NCBI RefSeq assembly: GCF_004123675.1
Contig: NZ_CP035417.1
Coordinates: 1,479,501-1,543,500 of the forward strand
Reading direction: 5' to 3'
From: Leisingera sp. NJS204
GTDB taxonomy: Bacteria; Pseudomonadota; Alphaproteobacteria; Rhodobacterales; Rhodobacteraceae
Length of the DNA: 64,000 nt
Shown: positions 58,011 through 64,000 of the stretch, piece by piece
Layout of the letters: the number at the start of each line of letters is the position of its first letter
Numbering within the stretch: position 1 is the first letter of the stretch
Notes under the pieces: generated by a model
The model's database searches: none
Told to the model about the DNA's origin: nothing
The model's input: only the letters and a program-made list of their open reading frames with translations
Made by a program: the position numbers and the translations under genes

Positions 58011-58424
58011 TCAGTCCCCGCTTCGGTCCTTCATCAGCCGGTCGGCCTTTTTGCGTACCAGCACGCCGCGCAGGTCGTGCATGGCCAGCAGCAAAGCGTC
58101 GGTGACGTCTTCCAGCTGCGCATCCGTAGCCCGGCTGTTGGCCCAATGAGCGGTAAGGTTCAGGTGATCGATGGCGCGGTGGATATCGTCGGTATCGCGG
58201 GCGGCAATGGTGGCGGCGCGGTCTTCCATCCAGGATTTGATCTCGGCGATGTCCTGTTCGGACAATTCGCGCTGGCCATGCGGTTTGATCTCGCCGTTGC
58301 GGATGTTCACAACGGCGATCTGGTCCATTTCGATCCGCCGCTGGCGGTTCTCGGTGTCCACGCGAAAGACAAAAGCGCCGTTTTCACGGACGCGGAAGTA
58401 ATAGTCCGGCAGATCGGCGCTCAT
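58011..58424 (-). CDS. Conserved-looking cytoplasmic hypothetical protein
   Basis: 137 residues, no signal peptide or membrane helix. N-terminal beta-like part (DYYFRVRENGAFVFRVDTEN) and a helical, acidic C-terminal part (SEQDIAEIKSWMEDR, LTAHWANSRATDAQLEDVTDAL). Family not recognised; roseobacter genomes carry it next to an aspartate aminotransferase. It starts 15 bases downstream of that gene on the same strand, suggesting an operon. Confidence 0.75.
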   Translation of the reverse strand: MSADLPDYYFRVRENGAFVFRVDTENRQRRIEMDQIAVVNIRNGEIKPHGQRELSEQDIAEIKSWMEDRAATIAARDTDDIHRAIDHLNLTAHWANSRATDAQLEDVTDALLLAMHDLRGVLVRKKADRLMKDRSGD

Positions 58425-58439
58425 GTCTTGTTCTCCTGT

Positions 58440-59645
<1,206 letters not shown>

Positions 59646-59739
59646 CTATGGCCTTGGTTTGTATGTTTCGCATAACTGTCATAGGGTGCGGCTAGATGGC
59701 GATCAAGCCGCGTCGAAACTGGATTTAGGAGAACTGGCA

Positions 59740-60156
59740 ATGACGGAGCAGAACACAGACTGGTACGGTCCGGATGCAGCAACTTTCGGCGACCGCGTGG
59801 CGGCCGCACGGGAAGCTGCCGGGATGACCCAGGGCCAGCTGGCGCGCCGGCTTGGCATCAAGAAATCCACTCTCAGCGCTTGGGAGCGGGATCTGGCAGA
59901 ACCGCGTGCCAACAAGCTGACCATGCTGGCGGGTGTGTTGAACGTCTCCATGTCGTGGCTGCTTACCGGCGAAGGCGAAGGCATGTCGGAACCGGCGCCG
60001 CTGGAGCTGGACGCTGGTGATTTCGCAAGCGTTCTGAGCGAATTGCGCGATCTGCGCAGCGAGATGCGCCAGAATGCAGATCGCGCGGCGCGTTTGGAGA
60101 AAAAACTGCGGACCCTGCTGCAAGTCAATGAAAGCCAGGCAACTGAAGCTGCCTGA
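59740..60156 (+). CDS. XRE-family transcriptional regulator
   Basis: 138 residues from ATG 59740 with TAGGAGA. The HTH (about 16-70) is TFGDRVAAAREAAGMTQGQLARRLGIKKSTLSAWERDLAEP. A C-terminal coiled coil (VLSELRDLRSEMRQNADRAARLEKKLRTLL, about 95-125) likely gives dimerisation. Target unknown; it precedes sdhE by 7 bases, so both are on one transcript, and it is divergent from the aminotransferase gene. Confidence 0.9.
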   Translation: MTEQNTDWYGPDAATFGDRVAAAREAAGMTQGQLARRLGIKKSTLSAWERDLAEPRANKLTMLAGVLNVSMSWLLTGEGEGMSEPAPLELDAGDFASVLSELRDLRSEMRQNADRAARLEKKLRTLLQVNESQATEAA

Positions 60157-60163
60157 GACCGGG

Positions 60164-60421
60164 ATGCAGGAAGACCGTGCCACCCGTCTGAAGCGGCTGC
60201 AGATGCGTTCAATGCGCCGGGGTATCAAGGAAATGGATATCCTTCTGTCAGCTTTTGCAGCCGCGAATCTTGAGCAGATGAACGAGGCGCAGCTGGATCT
60301 TTATGATCAGCTGCTGCTTGAGAATGATCAGGATCTGTATCAATGGGTCACCGGTCAGGCGGCACCGCAAGAGCGGTTCCGCACCCTGGTTGCCGATATA
60401 TCGCAAACGTACCAAAAATAA
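60164..60421 (+). CDS. sdhE: SdhE, FAD assembly factor for succinate dehydrogenase
   Basis: 85 residues from ATG 60164; a longer frame upstream runs into the regulator gene. The SdhE/Sdh5 signature R-R-G-I-K-E-M-D (about 14-21; R-G-x2-E) and the C-terminal L-Y-D-Q-L-L-L-E-N-D-Q-D-L-Y-Q-W-V-T-G are intact. It promotes covalent FAD attachment to SdhA. The gene follows the XRE regulator by 7 bases and is not next to sdh genes here. Confidence 0.93.
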   Translation: MQEDRATRLKRLQMRSMRRGIKEMDILLSAFAAANLEQMNEAQLDLYDQLLLENDQDLYQWVTGQAAPQERFRTLVADISQTYQK

Positions 60422-60497
60422 TAAAATACCGGCTTAACTGATTTTTGGGGAATTGTTGGCATCTTGTCTCAAGAGCAAATTCGAGTCGGAGATGCGA

Positions 60498-60995
60498 ATG
60501 AGTATGGAAATGCCAATCGGCCAGACGGACCGCAAAGGGTTCATGACTGGCTACCTGGAGGCGCTGGGTCTGCTTGAGCGCCTTCATCGTCTGCTGCTGG
60601 ACGTCATCAAAGATGAGTTCGAACGCGTCGGCGTGCTGGAGATCAACGCGGTGCAGGCGCTGCTGCTGTTCAACATCGGCGACAATGAAGTGACCGCCGG
60701 GGAATTGAAGACCCGCGGCTACTATCAGGGCAGCAATGTCAGCTATAACCTGAAGAAGCTGGTCGAGATGGGCTATATGCACCATCAGCGCTGCGAGATC
60801 GACCGCCGGTCGGTGCGTGTCCGCCTGACCCCGCGGGGCCGGGAAATCCGCGATATCGTCTCAGCGCTGTTCTCGCGCCATGCGGAAGGCCTGGAGAACA
60901 AGGATGTGATCTCCTCCCAAGGGATCGATGATATCTCCACCGCGCTGAAGCGGATGGAGCGGTATTGGTCTGACCAGATCCGTTACATTTACTAA
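60498..60995 (+). CDS. MarR-type winged-helix regulator
   Basis: 165 residues from the ATG at 60498, preceded by GGAG; ATG 60492 and 60504 are alternatives. The winged helix (about 40-125) has the recognition-helix region NEVTAGELKTRGYYQGSNVSY, the wing EIDRRSVRVRLTPRGREI (D-R-R-S-x-R-x2-L-T, as in MarR), and terminal dimerisation helices. It resembles the alphaproteobacterial LdtR-like group that controls cell-wall and stress genes, but that assignment is uncertain. Its promoter region directly follows sdhE. Confidence 0.85.
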   Translation: MSMEMPIGQTDRKGFMTGYLEALGLLERLHRLLLDVIKDEFERVGVLEINAVQALLLFNIGDNEVTAGELKTRGYYQGSNVSYNLKKLVEMGYMHHQRCEIDRRSVRVRLTPRGREIRDIVSALFSRHAEGLENKDVISSQGIDDISTALKRMERYWSDQIRYIY

Positions 60996-61284
60996 GCCGC
61001 CGGTTGGGGTGTGAAATCCCAGCGGGCAACGGGCCGCAAAAGCCGGGAAAACACCGGCGGGCCGCTGACAGGGCATGAGGGGAAACCGTGCTCTGGACGT
61101 ATTGAAGGGCAAAGCGCCAGGATCCGCATGAAGGTCCATGGCAGACGGCTGCAGAAGCGGCCGCCCTTGTTACCGGGTTTGAGGGTTGCAGGAAACCAAT
61201 AGGCGGATGCAGATGCCGCATGGAGCGGGCAGCACCAAGGCGGTGCTGCGCCGGGTTTTTTGCGTTGCGGAACGGGGTGTTGCT

Positions 61285-61713
61285 CTACCACTTGCCGGTG
61301 TTTTCCATGCTGGCCCAGGGTTCTGCCGGTGCCAGCGGCTCACCGTTTTGCAGCAGTTCTATTGACACATTGTCGGGGGAGCGGACAAAGGCCATATGCC
61401 CGTCGCGGGGCGGGCGGTTGATGGTGACGCCATTGTCCATCAGGTGCTGGCAGGCGGCATAGATATCATCAACACCATAGGCGAGATGCCCGAAATGACG
61501 GCTGTCATCAGGCAGCGCATCATCGCCGTCCCAGTTCCAGGTCAGTTCCAGCGGCGCCTCCTCCTGGTCCGGCGGGGCCATGAAGACCAGGGTGAACCGG
61601 CCCTGCTCATTCTCCCAGCGGCGCGTCTCACGCAGGCCCAGAAGAGTGTAAAATGCCATGGATTTTTTCAGATCTTTCACTCGGACCATGGTGTGCAGAT
61701 ATGTGAGGGGCAT
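61285..61713 (-). CDS. gloA: Glyoxalase I (lactoylglutathione lyase)
   Basis: 142 residues from the ATG at 61713 (MPLTYLHTMVRVKDL). Metal ligands of GloA are all in place: His in YLHTMVRV, Glu in PLELTWNWD, His in HLAYGVDD and Glu in VSIELLQ. It isomerises the hemithioacetal of methylglyoxal and glutathione. Length is the usual 135-145. The C-terminal Q-N-G-E-P-L-A-P-A-E-P-W is typical of alphaproteobacterial GloA. Monocistronic. Confidence 0.92.
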   Translation of the reverse strand: MPLTYLHTMVRVKDLKKSMAFYTLLGLRETRRWENEQGRFTLVFMAPPDQEEAPLELTWNWDGDDALPDDSRHFGHLAYGVDDIYAACQHLMDNGVTINRPPRDGHMAFVRSPDNVSIELLQNGEPLAPAEPWASMENTGKW

Positions 61714-61790
61714 CGGCGGACTTTCCTGTCTATGTTTGGGGGATTTTACCGGGGCGGTGCGCAATGGCCAGCGAAAGCGCCAAGGTTCTC

Positions 61791-63224
61791 TCAGAATTTT
61801 GATTCAATGCCCAGAGAGACAGAGAATTCCGAGCTTTCAAAGCGGCTATGGTTCGAGAATTTTTTTCCGGCACGCAATCGCAGCATCGGCGCAAAACCGG
61901 CATAGTCATAGTCTTCAAAGAATAGGTTCAAATCGGCGTAAGCGGAATGGTCCTGCCGTCCGCCAGGAATCGGAACCCAGTCTGTTCCATTGTTGAAGAT
62001 GTAGGTGGGGTAGTCGGCGGCCCCTAGGATCAACCCGGTGCTGACCTTGACCGGCCCTGCTTTCTGACCAAAGGTATAGCCGACCCTGAGTGTTGCTGAT
62101 TTCGTGGTGGAGCTGTCGCTTTCCGCTTGGGTATCGCGAAGGCCAAGTGTGACGCTCAGGTTGTCACCATTGGCCAGTTTCCGGGAGAGCGAGGCGCCTA
62201 AGCCAAACACATCCGCATCCAAAGAAGCATACCGAGGATTCAGGCGGTGTTCGGCGCTTCCATCAAGAGTGAAGCGCATCTGAGGTGATAGCGCCCAACT
62301 GCGTGCAGCGGTCACCTTTGCCAGATCATAGTTCCGTTCCCCGCCATACCAGGAAGTTGCACTGGTTACGGAGATCCGGGCGCTGCCACCTTTCTTCCTG
62401 GGACCAGCGGTAAAGGCATGGCTTAAGGTGATTTCACCATAAGTAGAGCCGAATTCGGAGTTGCGCGGCACCGTTGTACCAGTTTGCCCGGCCAATTCAG
62501 CGGCCTTTGCCTTGGCGCTGGAGGACAGAGCCACACGCTGAATGTAAAGACGGCCGCTTAAGGAGGTCAGGCTTGTTTCGTTTTGCCTCAAGCGGCGGCT
62601 GATGCCTGCGTCCAGCGTGCCGGTAATACCTGATAACGCAACGGCTCTTGGCCCAAGCCTGTTGACATGGGAGGAGAGACCGTCAATTTCCTGCGTGGCT
62701 GCATCCGAACCGCCGTTGACATTATTTGATGGCTTCACCCCGCCGCTTAGCCGGAAGGACCACGGATTTATGCGCCGTAGGGTTTTGTAATCCTTGGCGA
62801 TCAGGGTCTCGGCCTTGTCATCGGGGGCGAATACGGCAGTGCGGCGCAGCCAGTATTGCGACAGAGTCGGGCTGCCGCTCTGAAAAGCCAGGCGGGAAGC
62901 AAGCTGCGCCATCTGGTACTTCGCAGCGCCGTCCGGTGCAAAGCGGAAGGCGCGTGCGGCGGATTTCCGGCCTTCGCCGGGGTGGCCGATTTTGGCATGG
63001 GCGGCTGCCTGCAGGTGCCAGGCGGCATGGTTTTTGCGGTCGGCCTGCAGCAAGGCGCTGGCGATCCGCAAAGCCAGCCGGGGGTTGCCGGAGTTCAGCG
63101 CATGCGCGCCTAAGGCGTGCCCTTGCTGGACCGACAGATGCATCTGCGGCGCTGGTGCTTCTTGCGCATGGGGCTGGGCCGTTGCCAGGGCCAGCCCAAA
63201 GAGAGCCGCGGTGGCCTTGCGCAT
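61791..63224 (-). CDS. Surface lipoprotein assembly modifier (SLAM/DUF560) outer-membrane protein
   Basis: 477 residues. Signal peptide 1-20 (ATAQPHAQ), then an N-terminal helical TPR-like domain (about 30-150; NSGNPRLALRIASALLQADRKNHAAWHLQAAAHAK). A beta-barrel of about 320 residues follows (from SFRLSGGVKPSNNVNGGSD), with strands ending in the aromatic signal SVSLGIESKF. This layout is that of SLAM proteins (type XI secretion), which move lipoproteins or haemophilin-like proteins through the outer membrane. The neighbouring gene 3 bases upstream encodes a TbpB-like barrel protein, the expected cargo. Composition is slightly A/T-richer than average. Confidence 0.8.
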   Translation of the reverse strand: MRKATAALFGLALATAQPHAQEAPAPQMHLSVQQGHALGAHALNSGNPRLALRIASALLQADRKNHAAWHLQAAAHAKIGHPGEGRKSAARAFRFAPDGAAKYQMAQLASRLAFQSGSPTLSQYWLRRTAVFAPDDKAETLIAKDYKTLRRINPWSFRLSGGVKPSNNVNGGSDAATQEIDGLSSHVNRLGPRAVALSGITGTLDAGISRRLRQNETSLTSLSGRLYIQRVALSSSAKAKAAELAGQTGTTVPRNSEFGSTYGEITLSHAFTAGPRKKGGSARISVTSATSWYGGERNYDLAKVTAARSWALSPQMRFTLDGSAEHRLNPRYASLDADVFGLGASLSRKLANGDNLSVTLGLRDTQAESDSSTTKSATLRVGYTFGQKAGPVKVSTGLILGAADYPTYIFNNGTDWVPIPGGRQDHSAYADLNLFFEDYDYAGFAPMLRLRAGKKFSNHSRFESSEFSVSLGIESKF

Positions 63225-63227
63225 GGT

Positions 63228-64000
63228 TTAAGGGTCGGGCTGGTTGCAGACCGGGTCGGGACTGGCACCATCGCAAGAGCCGAGTACAAAGACCCCGTAC
63301 TCCTCGATTGGGGGAGTATTCCCCGCGAAGGCTTCAATATGGCTTGTCGCGTGGACCGAGCCTGCCACTGTTGCGGCATCCGTACCCGAAAAGACGCCGC
63401 CGTATTCGCCGACACTTGTGCCTCCAGCATTGACAGCGCCTGTAAACGAGCCGTCTGACGATATCGCCGTGTTCATGAGGGTCAGATCCTCGACGGCTGT
63501 TGCAGGCAGGTCGGTGATCCGGCGGTTGTAGATCCGGCCTTTGACTTCACTGTCTTGTGTGAAGTCGGCATTGATGAAGACATCACCGGTAACTTCTGCG
63601 GATTGGCCGGGGAGAATTGAAGGGTCGGTGCCGGGAGCGGGGGTAAGCAAGTCGCCGCCGTCGCCGTCAATGTTCAACAGACCCACATAGGTGCCGGCAT
63701 AGCTGACGATACCGCCGGCCCCCGCATCCGTATCGGGGGCGGTAAAGCTGCCGGTGCGCCCGTAGGTCGTGCCGCCCTGGTAAGTGCCGAACTGCCCGCC
63801 TGTCACAACGACAGCAGCGTAACCGCCTTCGGTTTGACGCACATAGGCAGTCGAGTGCTCGGTCAGTGCGTTGTCTTGAACGGCATAGGCCTCATAGCCA
63901 TTGCGGTCCAAAGCGGGCTTGCGGATATAAGTCGCGGTAAAGGGCGTTTCATCCAAGCCGACACCAGTAACAGTCAGTGTTTGGTTGCCTGGGTCATAAT
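63228..64000 (-). CDS. TbpB-like surface protein, probable SLAM cargo (5' end outside window)
   Basis: The frame is open to the window end, so only the C-terminal 257 residues are seen; an apparent TTG start at 63956 is inside the gene. The visible part is Gly/Thr/Ser-rich and made of short beta-strands of transferrin-binding-protein barrel type, for example GDVFINADFTQDSEVKGRIYNR (about the middle) and SDGSFTGAVNAGGTSVGEYGGVF near the end. The C-terminus has two Cys (SCDGASPDPVCNQ). Slam cargo proteins carry exactly this type of barrel. The SLAM gene begins 3 bases downstream of its stop. Whether it has a lipobox or only a signal peptide cannot be seen. Confidence 0.72.
   Translation of the reverse strand, partial: YDPGNQTLTVTGVGLDETPFTATYIRKPALDRNGYEAYAVQDNALTEHSTAYVRQTEGGYAAVVVTGGQFGTYQGGTTYGRTGSFTAPDTDAGAGGIVSYAGTYVGLLNIDGDGGDLLTPAPGTDPSILPGQSAEVTGDVFINADFTQDSEVKGRIYNRRITDLPATAVEDLTLMNTAISSDGSFTGAVNAGGTSVGEYGGVFSGTDAATVAGSVHATSHIEAFAGNTPPIEEYGVFVLGSCDGASPDPVCNQPDP

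Noticed and set aside
60996-61284. Small open frames between the MarR and glyoxalase genes
   Set aside because: Overlapping on both strands, no ribosome sites, no recognisable protein.

Overview
The window looks like a chromosomal segment of a marine alphaproteobacterium of the Roseobacter group (Rhodobacteraceae). Signs are the high G+C content, a propionyl-CoA carboxylase locus under a ScfR/PccR-type regulator, HdaA, a ProRS without the editing insert, a fused LolC/E-type permease with LolD, BetA, many small lipoproteins and GTG/TTG starts. The genus cannot be fixed from sequence alone (Leisingera, Phaeobacter or Ruegeria-like are plausible). I saw no tRNA, rRNA, CRISPR array, transposase or prophage.

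Layout. 1-5.8 kb: 3' part of choline dehydrogenase, a DUF465 protein, a methyltransferase, a patatin, the PccR-type regulator and an MFS exporter. 6.0-10.4 kb: three consecutive genes of unknown role, a 924-residue helical protein with a toxin-like C-terminus, an ATGA-overlapping small acidic protein and a 411-residue protein. 10.5-22.5 kb: the propionate pathway (pccB, pccA, methylmalonyl-CoA mutase), interleaved with conserved unknowns, a porin, small lipoproteins and a sulfotransferase-like gene. 22.8-30.4 kb: VOC protein, acetyltransferase, TerB/DnaJ protein, EEP hydrolase, LysE exporter, Ppx, HdaA and a PerM-type permease. 30.6-34.8 kb: a 2OG-Fe(II) oxygenase and FAD oxidoreductase, divergent from a BCCT transporter. 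34.9-36.3 kb: an A+T-richer HEPN-like gene. 36.5-44.8 kb: proS, HPP protein, Lol transporter, bactofilin, membrane proteins, metallopeptidase-like lipoprotein and Tag. 44.8-46.7 kb: a repeat-rich gap, then an A+T-rich SIR2-like gene. 46.7-61.7 kb: parE, PLP decarboxylase, DUF1007/NicO metal exporter, DUF2461, MATE, deaminase, NmrA protein, delta-class carbonic anhydrase, aminotransferase, XRE regulator, sdhE, MarR regulator and glyoxalase I. 61.8-64.0 kb: a SLAM-type outer-membrane protein with its likely surface-protein cargo, cut by the window end.

How the genes work together. PccA and PccB make methylmalonyl-CoA and the mutase makes succinyl-CoA. The regulator at 3145-4533 probably controls them through TTTGCAAA-like octamers, which occur upstream of itself (three copies at exact 15-bp phase), upstream of pccB (six copies) and, more weakly, upstream of the NmrA gene. 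The BCCT/FAD/2OG genes look like an uptake-and-oxidation unit for an onium or related compound. The most unusual items are the toxin/immunity-like trio (6.0-10.4 kb), two isolated A+T-rich genes of defence-associated families (HEPN-like and SIR2-like), the SLAM/cargo pair, a strong G-quadruplex motif at 30.5 kb, and families of structured intergenic repeats.
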